Shown here piece after piece: positions 35,531 through 44,507 of a stretch of DNA of 64,000 nt. Source of the DNA: Bacillus timonensis (GTDB taxonomy: Bacteria; Bacillota; Bacilli; Bacillales; Bacillaceae_L); contig JAIVAN010000011.1 in the NCBI GenBank assembly GCA_020171895.1, forward strand, positions 62,001 through 126,000. The letters run 5' to 3'. Positions within the stretch are counted from its first letter, which is position 1, and each line of letters opens with the position of its first letter. Made by a program: the position numbers and the translations under genes. Below the pieces are notes generated by a model. The model had not been told where the DNA came from and did not search any database. It saw only the letters and a list, made by a program, of their open reading frames with translations.

Positions 35531-36922
35531 TTAGTCTCTTAAGGTGATAAAGATCACGAGCATTAAAGCGAATAGTCCAGAACCTAACAATAATAGTAAA
35601 CTTGTTTTAGGATCCAATTGGAAAACTGGACTAGAAAACTCGATAATCGATTTAAAGATTTCTACAATACTTAGAATTGTGATGATTGATAAAATCATAC
35701 TTAACGAGCCATCCCGTTGTTCTTTTTTCCTAACATATAGGAAATCTAAAAACTCATCAATGACATTTAGCTTATTCTTCACCTTGTCCTTTAGTTCACC
35801 GTATAGCCATCTGGAATGAAGTTCTGATAGTAGTTTTCTCTTTTCTGTATCAAAGGTAATACTTGTCCCATCAAAACTCTCCAAAATACCATCAATACAC
35901 TTTGTAAAATTACGAACACGAATAATATTTTTCGTAATCATTTTTAATTTCTTTTTCTTCTTATGTATGTCTCCATAAAATGAAATTCTCGCTAAATCAA
36001 TAAGCTTTGAAATGTTGTCTAAACAATGCCAATTGGTTTGTGCTACTTGTACAAGTCGAACGTAATTTTCTACTTTAAACGTCGTCTGTGAATATACATC
36101 GTCAAGGTGCTCCTTTGATAAAATTAATGAATGCCCCCAACCAAAATAAATATATCGATTTTGGTAAATGGCTAGATTCCTAATATCTTCCTTATCAACA
36201 GGCGTTAATAAATGTTTAAAAGCAATACCTGGATTTTCTTGTTCGAAAATTTCATCGTTTTCAATATGATAAATTCGATGGGTCCACGGAAGAAAGGCTT
36301 TGCTTCTTTCCACTTCTGTGATAGTTGGTAGAAACTCAAATTGAAAATGTGGGATTTGTAATGTTTTAATTGCATGTAGAAATTGTTTTGTCAGCTCGTA
36401 GCAAATATCTTCTAAGTATTCCTTAAACAAAAGGTTTAACAACTCAGAGATTTGCTCTAGCTCGGGAATTGATATCCCCTCAAGCCTTTGAATTTGTATA
36501 CGTTGACTACAAGAACCTACACCCGATTCGTTAAAAAAGAGGGTTACATCCTTGGGTACAATGACACATTGTTCTAAAAGTGGATCATGCTTACTTTTTA
36601 ACAATTCAAAGTAGCGCTCAAAATTAGAGATTTGTACACAAATAAAAGAGTTTTCTTTCCCGGGTACTGCAAATACACCCTTTGAAGCTTTTAAGTCATA
36701 CGACTCTTCTTCAAACCATCTCACTCCTTCAACAAGTTGGTTCTTAGAAGTACTTAAATAATGAATGACTTGTCGTTGGATCCGATTATACTCTATTGAA
36801 TCTAATTCATCGGTATCTAAATACAGATATGTATCAAATGGTGCAAAAATATACTCATCTATTACTGTAAAACGACTAGATGTTTCACTTTCCTTTTGAT
36901 TAACTTGTACAGCTTCATCCAA
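35531..36922 (-). CDS. Hypothetical protein with C-terminal membrane anchor, 463 aa
   Basis: I do not recognise this family. Residues 1-390 are soluble and hydrophilic, with a basic patch KKKKKLK near 310. Two membrane helices follow at about 405-425 and 440-460 (SMILSIITILSIVEIF; TSLLLLLGSGLFALMLVIFI), so the bulk faces the cytoplasm or the outside as one globular domain. TTG start with TAGGAAAA. Operon with the downstream amidotransferase, which hints at a shared role in modifying or sensing a metabolite; no firmer statement is possible. Confidence 0.65.
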   Translation of the reverse strand: MDEAVQVNQKESETSSRFTVIDEYIFAPFDTYLYLDTDELDSIEYNRIQRQVIHYLSTSKNQLVEGVRWFEEESYDLKASKGVFAVPGKENSFICVQISNFERYFELLKSKHDPLLEQCVIVPKDVTLFFNESGVGSCSQRIQIQRLEGISIPELEQISELLNLLFKEYLEDICYELTKQFLHAIKTLQIPHFQFEFLPTITEVERSKAFLPWTHRIYHIENDEIFEQENPGIAFKHLLTPVDKEDIRNLAIYQNRYIYFGWGHSLILSKEHLDDVYSQTTFKVENYVRLVQVAQTNWHCLDNISKLIDLARISFYGDIHKKKKKLKMITKNIIRVRNFTKCIDGILESFDGTSITFDTEKRKLLSELHSRWLYGELKDKVKNKLNVIDEFLDFLYVRKKEQRDGSLSMILSIITILSIVEIFKSIIEFSSPVFQLDPKTSLLLLLGSGLFALMLVIFITLRD

Positions 36923-37028
36923 TTTTCCTACATCCTTTAATGTGAAGTTTTTCTACTATTTATTAATGGTAACATGAGAGAAAACTAGTTTAAAGGTACT
37001 TTTCAAGATCGTTTTTATTAGATGAATG

Positions 37029-37075
37029 AAAAAATGGTGACTAACAGGATATCAGAATCCTACTAGTCACCATTT
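37029..37075 (-). terminator. Terminator of the DJ-1 gene
   Basis: AAATGGTGACTA...TAGTCACCATTT with inner AGGAT/ATCCT pairing and a T-rich minus-strand exit. Confidence 0.88.
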
Positions 37076-37095
37076 GTAATAACTGTTCAGTCATA

Positions 37096-37617
37096 CTATT
37101 TTGCCATTACTCCGATGAATTCTCTCATATAGTCAGGCAAGTCTGGTGGACGACGACTTGAAACAAGATTTCCATCAACAACCACAGCTTCATCTAACCA
37201 TGTCGCACCAGCATTTATCATATCATCCTTAATACCTGGTGTACTCGTAACCCTTTTTCCTTCAAGGATTTTTGCAGAAATTAACACCCATCCTGCATGA
37301 CAAATTTGGCCAATTGGCTTTTGTTGCTCATTCATCGTACGAACTAAATTCAAGACAGAATCAAACCGTCTTAATAAATCAGGAGACCAGCCACCTGGAA
37401 CGAGAATGGCATCATAATCATGTGGATTGATATCAGCAAATGCAAAGTCTGATATGACCGGCACCCCATATTTTCCTATGTACTTTTCACCAGCTTTTTC
37501 TCCCACTAAATGAACGGTAGCACCCTCTTCACGAAGTCGTAACACCGGATACCATAACTCCAAATCTTCAAAATCATTGCTTACTAACTGTATAACACGC
37601 TTGGATTGAAGCTTCAT
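37096..37617 (-). CDS. DJ-1/PfpI-family protein
   Basis: 173 residues of the PfpI-type class I amidotransferase-like superfamily. Catalytic Cys-His in GQICHAGW near residue 106, and the partner Glu region near residue 17 (FEDLELWYP). Family members such as YraA/YfkM (general stress protein 18) act as protein or glyoxal deglycases in stress. AGGAGG site before ATG. Monocistronic. Confidence 0.88.
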   Translation of the reverse strand: MKLQSKRVIQLVSNDFEDLELWYPVLRLREEGATVHLVGEKAGEKYIGKYGVPVISDFAFADINPHDYDAILVPGGWSPDLLRRFDSVLNLVRTMNEQQKPIGQICHAGWVLISAKILEGKRVTSTPGIKDDMINAGATWLDEAVVVDGNLVSSRRPPDLPDYMREFIGVMAK

Positions 37618-37666
37618 ATTCTATTCCTCCTTTTTACTAATTCTATCCCTTCTAGTTCACATAATA

Positions 37667-38116
37667 CTATGAGTCTGTCACTGTTCTTTCCTTCGATTTT
37701 TTTACGACTTGGTTAAGAACCTCACTAAGCACAAGACCAATCGCAATTGAACCAGAAATCATAAATGCTTTTGCTGCTAAATTTATAGCTGTATTGTAAT
37801 CATTTTCAACAAAATTTCTCATCGCATCGTATGCAAGACCACCAGGTACAAGTGGGATAATACCCGCTACACTAAAAATTATGATTGGTGTTTTATATGC
37901 TCGTGAAATAAATTGACTTGTTACCGCAATAAAGAAAGTAGCAACTAATGTGGATACAACTGAGTCTACCCCATACATGGTCATGCCTGTATAAACAAAC
38001 CAACCTATCATTCCAACTGCTCCACACTTAAGGATAGACTGTTTAGGAACGTTAAAGATGATTCCAAAAGTAGCTGCTGCTACAAAGCTCGTTACAATTT
38101 GTTCTATCATTACCAA
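37667..38116 (-). CDS. ThrE-family exporter, small subunit (DUF3815/YjjB-like)
   Basis: About 149 residues with four hydrophobic segments and the GIIPLVPGGLAYDAMRNFVENDY signature of the C-terminal half of ThrE. Start uncertain: TTG 38116 has AAGGAG 11 bases upstream, ATG 38110 is further away. Pairs with the large subunit immediately upstream to make a split threonine/serine exporter-like transporter; substrate not certain. Confidence 0.82.
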   Translation of the reverse strand: MVMIEQIVTSFVAAATFGIIFNVPKQSILKCGAVGMIGWFVYTGMTMYGVDSVVSTLVATFFIAVTSQFISRAYKTPIIIFSVAGIIPLVPGGLAYDAMRNFVENDYNTAINLAAKAFMISGSIAIGLVLSEVLNQVVKKSKERTVTDS

Positions 38117-38135
38117 GAGACATAGCACTCCTTGT

Positions 38136-38900
38136 CTATAAAAAAGATATGACAGCTGCAATACCCGAGCCAATTGCAAATGCCGTTAAAAAAGCTTCAG
38201 CACCTTTCGATAAACCGGCTACTAAATGGCCTGCAATTAAATCTCTTACAGCGTTAGTAATAAGTAAACCTGGTACAAGGGGCATAACCGAACCAATAAT
38301 AATTTTATCTAAGTCTGTACCAATGCCAGTCGTTACAAAAAGGAGAGCAATTAATCCGATTACGAAAGACGCTGAAAACTCTGCAAAAAACTTTAACGGT
38401 ATGACTCGGTGTAAAAAGATTGAAAACCAATAGCCAACCCCACCTGCAACTAGTGCAGGAATAAAATCGTACCATCCACCTTGAAACATAATTAAAAAGC
38501 AAGCGCTTGTTAACGCTGCAGCGACAACTTGAAGCACGACAGGATACATCAAGTTCGCCGTTTCTATTTCTTTCAATTCCTTATAGGCTTCACCAAGACT
38601 CATCTCATTTGCGCTAATACTTCTAGATATACTATTTACCAATGTTACTTTTTTCAAATCAGTCGTACGCTCTGATATACGAATAAGCTTTGTTTTCGTT
38701 GGATCAGGTCCTTCTATTGAAAAAATAATACCTGTAGGTGTTACAAAGCTATGGGATGATTCAATTCCAAAAGCAGCTGCAATTCGCATCATTGTATCTT
38801 CTACTCGATACGTTTCACCTCCACTTTGAAGCATTATTTTCCCCGCTAATAGGCATACCTCCATAATTTGAGAGGTAGGCACATTTTTTTGTATTTCCAT
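38136..38900 (-). CDS. ThrE-family exporter, large subunit (DUF1212/YjjP-like)
   Basis: 254 residues. The N-terminal amphipathic domain LLAGKIMLQSGGETYRVEDTMMRIA and FVTPTGIIFSIEGP are hallmarks of the ThrE N-terminal half, followed by about five membrane helices ending in GSVMPLVPGLLITNAVRDLIAGH. ATG 38900 has GGAG eight bases upstream. In-line with the small subunit, 19 bases apart. Confidence 0.87.
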   Translation of the reverse strand: MEIQKNVPTSQIMEVCLLAGKIMLQSGGETYRVEDTMMRIAAAFGIESSHSFVTPTGIIFSIEGPDPTKTKLIRISERTTDLKKVTLVNSISRSISANEMSLGEAYKELKEIETANLMYPVVLQVVAAALTSACFLIMFQGGWYDFIPALVAGGVGYWFSIFLHRVIPLKFFAEFSASFVIGLIALLFVTTGIGTDLDKIIIGSVMPLVPGLLITNAVRDLIAGHLVAGLSKGAEAFLTAFAIGSGIAAVISFL

Positions 38901-39000
38901 ACTCATCTCTCCACATGTCCTTCGCATTCAATGTTACCGCTAAGTATATACAAACTTGATGATCTTTCCAAGTATTTCACTAGATTGATCATATGCATAT

Positions 39001-39034
39001 AAAAAAGCACATCTCTTTTCATTAGAAATGTGCT
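39001..39034 (-). terminator. Terminator of the histidine kinase gene
   Basis: AGCACAT/ATGTGCT arms followed on the minus strand by TTTTTT. Confidence 0.85.
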
Positions 39035-39043
39035 CTAAATACG

Positions 39044-40237
39044 TTAAATATGGGCTTCTTTAAAGGTCAGAGATACCTTCGTTCCCTTTCCCTTCTCACT
39101 TTTATATTCAATCTTACCCTCGTTCTTTTCCATAATTTGATGACAAATCATTACTCCTAGTCCTGTTCCTTTAGTTTTTAATGAGTAAAAGGGTGTACCT
39201 AGTGCTTTTAGTTCTTCTTCTGTCATCCCTATTCCTGTATCCACAATGTCAATCTTAAGTATATTTTTCTGTTTATAAGAAGAAACTTTCACTTCTCCAC
39301 CTTGTGGCATTGCATCAATAGCATTTTTAAATAAATTTACAATTAACTGTTTACATTCCATTTTCCCGCATTCAATATAGAGATCATCGTTTAGAGAAAT
39401 AGTAAATGAAACGTTATGTAAATGAGCATACGATGATACTAAATCTACTACACCACGTATGACCTCTTGTAAATCAATGACAGATGTTTTTTCTTTTACA
39501 GGTTTCGTAATGGATAGAAAGTCTGATATAACCGTTTCTGCAGATTGAAGCTCCTCCAACATTAATGTAAAATGCTGTTTCGTTTGTTCGCTAAATGAGC
39601 TGTCCTCTTTATAGTATTGTAAAAAGCCATGAACAACTGTTATCGGATTTCGTATTTCATGGGCCACAGCTGCAGCTAACTGCCCAGTCGTTTTTAATCT
39701 TTCCGCCTTTTGTATTTCTTCATAATATCGTTTTAACTGCTCAACGCGAAGGTTAGTCATAAAGAAAACTAATAATATGATAAGTTGACTAGCGTAAAAA
39801 TTTAAAATATTGCCTATTAAGTCAGCCTTTAAGTAAAGAAAGTTTCCGGGTTGATTGTATGCATACACAAAAATAAACGTCCCAAAAATGACATTAATGA
39901 TGGCAATGGTATAATAAGTGGTTTTATGAAAGAAGATGATGGCTATTCCAGGTAATAACACGACAAATAAAAGATGTAGTGTCGTTTCTGTATATACAAA
40001 TGTAGTAGAGTAAAAATAACCAGCTGTTAAATAAACCAATAACCCTTTATAAAAGTTTGTCTCGTTTTTAGGGTAAATAATTAAAACATAAGAGATTGCA
40101 ATTACAAAAAGAGCTTGTATCAAAATCCCTATATTAAAAAAGGGTGAGGTCAAAACTCCTACAATCATTAGGATAATGATTGAGCATGATACAATTCTAT
40201 AAATCTTCAAATTTCCTTCGTTTATTATTTCTTTCAT
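39044..40237 (-). CDS. Membrane sensor histidine kinase (KinB-like)
   Basis: 397 residues. Six or so membrane helices span residues 10-165 with almost no extracellular loop. HisKA box AAAVAHEIRNPITVVHGFLQYY with the phospho-accepting His near residue 199, N-box NLFKNAIDAMPQGG, G1 DTGIGM, G2 GTGLGVMI. No response regulator is adjacent, so it is an orphan kinase. The layout matches KinB-type sporulation kinases that feed the phosphorelay; that role is inference from architecture. Confidence 0.85.
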   Translation of the reverse strand: MKEIINEGNLKIYRIVSCSIIILMIVGVLTSPFFNIGILIQALFVIAISYVLIIYPKNETNFYKGLLVYLTAGYFYSTTFVYTETTLHLLFVVLLPGIAIIFFHKTTYYTIAIINVIFGTFIFVYAYNQPGNFLYLKADLIGNILNFYASQLIILLVFFMTNLRVEQLKRYYEEIQKAERLKTTGQLAAAVAHEIRNPITVVHGFLQYYKEDSSFSEQTKQHFTLMLEELQSAETVISDFLSITKPVKEKTSVIDLQEVIRGVVDLVSSYAHLHNVSFTISLNDDLYIECGKMECKQLIVNLFKNAIDAMPQGGEVKVSSYKQKNILKIDIVDTGIGMTEEELKALGTPFYSLKTKGTGLGVMICHQIMEKNEGKIEYKSEKGKGTKVSLTFKEAHI

Positions 40238-40323
40238 TGTCTTTCCCCTTTGACTATGAAAAGCTAACTTGCTTTATCATTTTAGTAAAAAATTGAAAAA
40301 ATATCCATACTTTTTCCAAATAA

Positions 40324-40365
40324 AATAAATGAGACTAACCCGTGATAGTTAGTCTCATTTATTTT
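40324..40365 (-). terminator. Second terminator downstream of the GNAT/nitrilase operon
   Basis: Perfect AATAAATGAGACTAAC arm and its complement around an eight-base loop. Confidence 0.8.
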
Positions 40366-40469
40366 AAAGCGTCTATATACATTAGTTCTTTAACCCCATG
40401 AAGACCTTTAAAAAGTTATCTATAAGTAATATTGATTAAGTCTTCACTTTTATAAACTTATAGCTTTAC

Positions 40470-40497
40470 AAAAAAAGAGACCCTCTAAAAGGATCTC
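40470..40497 (-). terminator. Terminator of the GNAT/nitrilase operon
   Basis: GAGATCC/GGGTCTC-type stem followed on the minus strand by seven T, 12 bases after the stop. Confidence 0.8.
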
Positions 40498-40508
40498 AAA
40501 GAACATGA

Positions 40509-41180
40509 TTATAATGGTAAAAGTGTAACGGTTTCTTGTTCTTTTAACTTAGCAATCATTTCTAACCATTCTTGTGGTTTATTAGGTAAAACGGAATAGT
40601 AAGTGGTTAGGAATTCAACAATTAAGCTTGCTGGCAATTCATTTAGGTCGTCATTTCCTGGCATGAAACAAAAGTCTAAACCAGATACAGCTTCTCCGTT
40701 GTTTTCCCATGAAGGATGGACATATGTGAAATCTAACTTTTTATAACCAAGATGTGATAGTACTTCACGACGTACATATGGATCCATCGGTTTTACTCCA
40801 CCGAATGCATGATCCTTTTGCTTGTACGGATCATAAATTTCAGCAAACATACCGAATAGTTCTTTTCCATTTTCATTAGCTAATGCGTGAAGATCTTTTA
40901 AACGATTTTGAGCTAAAAAGCGACCAATGCTCAGTCCTTGTTTCCCAATAATCGTGAAATCAGTCATAGCAATATTCCAGTTTGTGTAATACCGGTATTC
41001 AGTCGCACCAACAACTTGGTCTTCATGAACGGCAACAAACACACGAATTCCTGGGTCTTCTAACGGTTCTTTCCATAAGTCATACTCTAAAACTTCTTCA
41101 GCTGGAAAAACCTCTTTCATTAGGTCATGTAGCTTTTTAAACAATGGGTCATGTATATTCGTGATTCGAACATATTTCAT
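40509..41180 (-). CDS. GNAT-like acetyltransferase
   Basis: 223 residues with a partial GNAT fold: VHEDQVVGATEYRYY strand pair, a cofactor-loop region IIGKQGLSIGRFLAQNRL (GxxxGR-like), and GGVKPMDPYVRREVLSHLGYKKLDFTYVHPSW. Substrate unknown. ATG 41180 (MKYVRI) is supported by the AAGAAGG site. Third gene of the nitrilase operon, starting 17 bases after the preceding GNAT gene. Confidence 0.75.
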   Translation of the reverse strand: MKYVRITNIHDPLFKKLHDLMKEVFPAEEVLEYDLWKEPLEDPGIRVFVAVHEDQVVGATEYRYYTNWNIAMTDFTIIGKQGLSIGRFLAQNRLKDLHALANENGKELFGMFAEIYDPYKQKDHAFGGVKPMDPYVRREVLSHLGYKKLDFTYVHPSWENNGEAVSGLDFCFMPGNDDLNELPASLIVEFLTTYYSVLPNKPQEWLEMIAKLKEQETVTLLPL

Positions 41181-41197
41181 TTTCTTGCCTTCTTTCA

Positions 41198-41881
41198 TCA
41201 ATTAATAAAGGGGTTTTTCCATTCCATTAGAACGCCATAGTTATGGGACTCTTCATCTTCTAAATAGTTAGGAACAAGCTGAATCGGGCTCCTGCCACAG
41301 CCTAATAAAAATGAGATGACAGGATCCCTAAGTTCTCCTTTAACGACAGCATGTAAATATTGATCAGGACTATAGGTTGAGGACACTTTGTGATATCCAG
41401 GCATCCGACCTCCACCAAGTAAGCGGTCCACTCCTTGCTGTATCACAACATGGTACATTGCCTGCATCATTAACTTACCTAAACCTAGTTTTCGAAAGGT
41501 TGGACGAACACTTATATCGACAATATAAATCGTATTACCTTCCGCGTGATGGTTTCTTATATAACCGCAATCCGTTATTTCCTCCCAAGAATGAAAGGGA
41601 TGTGAAGGATCAAAATTGACACGTAATCCTGTTAATGAACCTGCTAACCTACCATTAACCTCCACACAAAGTGCCCCTTCACGAAAAAGAGTTACATGGT
41701 TCGTTAACTGCTCATGGTTCCAAAGTAGTTCCGAAGGGAAAGGTGGAGGAAAGCACTCCCTTTGAATTTGAATTAATTCCTCAAAATCATTTTCCGTATA
41801 ATTTCTTATCTTAACAGGTACAGGCTTTCCATCTTGAAAAACAAAAAACTGACTTACATACTGCGAGTTGTTACTAGACAT
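41198..41881 (-). CDS. GNAT acetyltransferase, YhcX N-domain-like
   Basis: 227 residues. GNAT core VDISVRPTFRKLGLGKLMMQAMYHVV (RxxGxG/A form) near residue 130, then GGGRMPGYHK. The block ITDCGYIRNHHAEGNTIYIVDISVRP and the closing PNYLEDEESHNYGVLMEWKNP closely follow the N-terminal half of B. subtilis YhcX as I recall it. ATG 41881 lies within the last codons of the nitrilase gene (eight-base overlap) with GGGAG upstream, implying coupled translation. Confidence 0.82.
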   Translation of the reverse strand: MSSNNSQYVSQFFVFQDGKPVPVKIRNYTENDFEELIQIQRECFPPPFPSELLWNHEQLTNHVTLFREGALCVEVNGRLAGSLTGLRVNFDPSHPFHSWEEITDCGYIRNHHAEGNTIYIVDISVRPTFRKLGLGKLMMQAMYHVVIQQGVDRLLGGGRMPGYHKVSSTYSPDQYLHAVVKGELRDPVISFLLGCGRSPIQLVPNYLEDEESHNYGVLMEWKNPFIN

Positions 41882-42743
41882 GCATTTTCTCCCAATCTGG
41901 GTATAAATCGCTGCGACGGTCACGCCACGTTGTAACCGAACCTTTTTCGCGCACTTCATATAAAAGACTTAAATCAAGATCAGCAGTCACAATCATATCA
42001 TTATTTAACTCACCCTCTACCATTATCCCTTTTGGAGGAAATGGAACATCATTAGGTGTGATAACTGCCGCCTGACCGAAGTTACCTCTCATAAAGTCAA
42101 CTGTTGGTAAAGAACCTACTGTACCTGTCACAACAACATACACTTGATTTTCAATCGCTCTAGCATGACTCGTATATCTAACACGATGAAAGCCGTGACG
42201 ATCATCTGTGCAAGAAGGACAGAAAATGACATCTGCTCCTTTTGCTTTTGCCATGCGGACGATTTCTGGAAACTCTATATCATAGCATGTGAGAATGGCA
42301 ATTCTTCCTCGATGGGTATCAAAAACTTGAAGAGAATCTCCTGCTGACATATTCCATTCATCGACTTCTGTCGGAGTGATATGCAACTTCGCTTGTTCAC
42401 CAATTCTTCCATCTGGATAAAATAAGTGAGCGACATTATAAAGCTTGTCGTCCTTATTTATTACATGAGTACCTGCAATGATGTGGGTATTTGTTTCCCG
42501 TGCAAATTTTGAAAATAATTCACGATATTGCTCTGTAAAACCAGGAAGCTCATTAATCGTTAAATTTGTACCTTGTTCACTACCAATTGATAGAAGTTGG
42601 GTCGTAAAAAATTCAGGAAACAAAATAAATTCAGAACCAAACTCTTTGGCAGTTTTTATATAATGTTCACATTGCTTTGCGAACTGTTCAAAAGATTGAA
42701 TTGTATGCAGATGGTATTGCACAGCAGATACACGAAATTTCAT
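41874..42743 (-). CDS. Carbon-nitrogen hydrolase (nitrilase superfamily)
   Basis: 289 residues with the Glu-Lys-Cys triad: LFPEFFTTQ near residue 45, KLHITPTE near 118, and ILTCYDIEFPE near 154. Family members hydrolyse amides or nitriles. It corresponds to the C-terminal half of YhcX-type fusion proteins, here as a separate gene placed before the GNAT half. ATG 42743 has AGGAGG six bases upstream. An inverted repeat GTAGTA/TACTAC at 42763-42783 lies just upstream and may be an operator. Confidence 0.88.
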   Translation of the reverse strand: MKFRVSAVQYHLHTIQSFEQFAKQCEHYIKTAKEFGSEFILFPEFFTTQLLSIGSEQGTNLTINELPGFTEQYRELFSKFARETNTHIIAGTHVINKDDKLYNVAHLFYPDGRIGEQAKLHITPTEVDEWNMSAGDSLQVFDTHRGRIAILTCYDIEFPEIVRMAKAKGADVIFCPSCTDDRHGFHRVRYTSHARAIENQVYVVVTGTVGSLPTVDFMRGNFGQAAVITPNDVPFPPKGIMVEGELNNDMIVTADLDLSLLYEVREKGSVTTWRDRRSDLYPDWEKMHV

Positions 42744-42866
42744 CACTTACCTCCTAATTAAAGTAGTAGAATCAAGATACTACAATATGCATGTAAGGTG
42801 ATTATTCATCATTTCATATTAGAATACAAGTAGGGACTTTTACGTAAGATGGTTACTTAAAAGTTA

Positions 42867-43259
42867 CTATTGTGTCAAATCAGTGTTTGTTATATCATGT
42901 TTCTTTAATTCTTTAATTCGGTCTTTACCCCAGTCATACATTTGCTCAATAATTGGCATAAGACTTTTCCCTAATTCCGTTAATGTATATTCCACTCTAG
43001 GAGGAACTTCTGCAAAGACTTCTCGATGTACCAATCCATCTTCAAGTAACTCTTTCAACTGATTAGATAACATTTTATGTGTAATTTTTGGAAGCAATCG
43101 CTGGAGTTCATTAAATCGATGTGATCCATCTTTATGTAAATACCAGAGAATAACCATCTTCCACTTCCCACTTATCATCGAAAGTGTAAATTCCTTTTCA
43201 CAGTTAAAGTCACCGTTCTCTATTTTTTCTTTTATCTCTTTTCGTAAAGTGTCCGCCAC
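42867..43259 (-). CDS. HxlR-family transcriptional regulator
   Basis: 130-residue winged helix of the HxlR family: [34 protein letters not shown]...[16 protein letters not shown] single Cys at residue 20 ([10 protein letters not shown]) sits where redox- or quinone-sensing relatives such as YodB and HypR carry their reactive Cys. GTG start behind GGGGGG. The nearby nitroreductase at 43824 is a typical target of this group; that is inference. Confidence 0.87.
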   Translation of the reverse strand: MADTLRKEIKEKIENGDFNCEKEFTLSMISGKWKMVILWYLHKDGSHRFNELQRLLPKITHKMLSNQLKELLEDGLVHREVFAEVPPRVEYTLTELGKSLMPIIEQMYDWGKDRIKELKKHDITNTDLTQ

Positions 43260-43302
43260 TATATTCCCCCCTTTTAAATAACCATTTTTAGATCTTTACA
43301 AC

Positions 43303-43333
43303 AAAACCCCGCTGATATTAGCAGGGTTTTTTT
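43303..43333. terminator. Terminator between ytwF and the HxlR gene
   Basis: AAAACCCCGCT/AGCAGGGTTTT arms; the minus-strand side ends ytwF. Confidence 0.8.
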
Positions 43334-43336
43334 CCT

Positions 43337-43642
43337 CTATTTTACTTCACCTTGCCATTCAAGCATTCCACCAACCATATTTCTTACTTTATATCCTTGG
43401 TCCTGTAGGTAAGAACAAACATTTTCGCTTCGTCTGCCAGAGCGACAGATCATAATGTATTCTGTATCCTTATCAAATTGATCAAGATTTTCAGGAATAG
43501 TGCCCATTCGAATATGTCTAGCCTGAGGAATTTTTCCCTCTGCTACTTCCTCATCCTCTCTCACATCTACAAGCTCAACTTTTTCACCTGCTTCAAGCTT
43601 TTTCTTTAATTCTTCTGGAGTAATAATTTGAATATCTGTCAT
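43337..43642 (-). CDS. ytwF: Rhodanese-domain protein YtwF
   Basis: 101-residue single rhodanese domain. Active loop CRSGRRS with Cys near residue 66, opening strand VELVDVREDEEVAEGKIPQARHI. Such proteins carry persulfide sulfur. AAGGGAAGA site before ATG. Size and sequence agree with YtwF, which in B. subtilis lies near leuS; here about 6 kb of inserted genes separate them. Confidence 0.85.
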   Translation of the reverse strand: MTDIQIITPEELKKKLEAGEKVELVDVREDEEVAEGKIPQARHIRMGTIPENLDQFDKDTEYIMICRSGRRSENVCSYLQDQGYKVRNMVGGMLEWQGEVK

Positions 43643-43721
43643 CTTTCTCTTCCCTTCTATTGTGCTATCGATATTATAACAAAAAGCACTTTTTAACTGT
43701 TAACCCTAAAGCTTAGTATAT

Positions 43722-43731
43722 ACAAATTTGT
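43722..43731. promoter_or_regulatory. Palindrome upstream of nitroreductase
   Basis: Perfect ten-base palindrome ACAAATTTGT in an AT-rich context between divergent ytwF and the nitroreductase gene. It could be the HxlR operator; weak evidence. Confidence 0.3.
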
Positions 43732-43823
43732 TATATTTCTGAGTTACTTTTTTTCGATAATTGAAGCAAGAGAAGAACATACTAAGTAATGGTTCCATAT
43801 TTTCTTCAAAGGAGGCGTTTGAT

Positions 43824-44459
43824 GTGGCAACCGCTACGCTTACAAAAAAAGATTTCTTCACAGTGCTAGACGATAGACATTCAGTGAAAAGTTATGACGC
43901 TTCACATAAAATGACGAAAGAAGAAATAAATCAATTACTTGAGGAAACACAAAAAGCTCCTTCTGCATGGAACCTTCAGCATTGGAAATTTCTTGTTTTG
44001 GAAAACCAAGCTGCGAAAGATAAAGCTTTACCCATTGCTTATGGGCAAAGGCAGGTTGCAGATGCTTCCATTGTCGTATGTATTTTAGCCGATACAGAAG
44101 CAAACAAAAATGCACAGCCTGTTTTTAGTTCAGCTGTCAATAAAGGATATATGCCTCAAGAGGTAATGGATTCCTTAATTGGACAAATAGAAGGTGCTTA
44201 CCAAATTCCTGGTATGGGTAAGGACCAAGGAATTATGAACTCTTCTTTAGCTGCGATGCAGTTAATGCTCGTTGCAAAAGCAATGGATTATGATACCTGT
44301 CCAATGGGTGGGTTTGATCGCCAAAAAATGATTGATGAGTTTCAAATACCACCTAGATATATCCCAACAATGCTCATATCAGTTGGTAAGGCTAAGGAAC
44401 CTGCTTACCCGAGTACAAGATTCTCAATTGAAGAAGTAACGATTTGGAATTCTTTTTAA
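43824..44459 (+). CDS. Nitroreductase-family FMN oxidoreductase
   Basis: 211 residues. FMN and NAD(P)H-binding blocks DDRHSVKSYD near residue 17, KAPSAWNLQHWKFLVL near residue 43, and the C-terminal DTCPMGGFD with VGKAKEPAYPSTR. Reduces nitro compounds or quinones, similar to YodC/HypO. GTG start 43824 chosen because GGAGG lies eight bases upstream; the longer ORF start at 43761 lacks a site and reads through it. Probably regulated by the HxlR protein next door. Confidence 0.88.
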   Translation: MATATLTKKDFFTVLDDRHSVKSYDASHKMTKEEINQLLEETQKAPSAWNLQHWKFLVLENQAAKDKALPIAYGQRQVADASIVVCILADTEANKNAQPVFSSAVNKGYMPQEVMDSLIGQIEGAYQIPGMGKDQGIMNSSLAAMQLMLVAKAMDYDTCPMGGFDRQKMIDEFQIPPRYIPTMLISVGKAKEPAYPSTRFSIEEVTIWNSF

Positions 44460-44467
44460 CCAAACAT

Positions 44468-44495
44468 AGAGACTCAACGGTGTTGAGTCTCTTTA
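44468..44495 (+). terminator. Terminator of the nitroreductase gene
   Basis: AGAGACTCAAC and its exact complement around GGT, followed by TT. Confidence 0.85.
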
Positions 44496-44507
44496 GTGAA
44501 AAATTCC

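Noticed and set aside
42763-42783. GTAGTA/TACTAC inverted repeat before the nitrilase gene as a firm operator
   Set aside because: Arms of only six bases in AT-rich DNA; noted in the gene entry but too weak to list alone.
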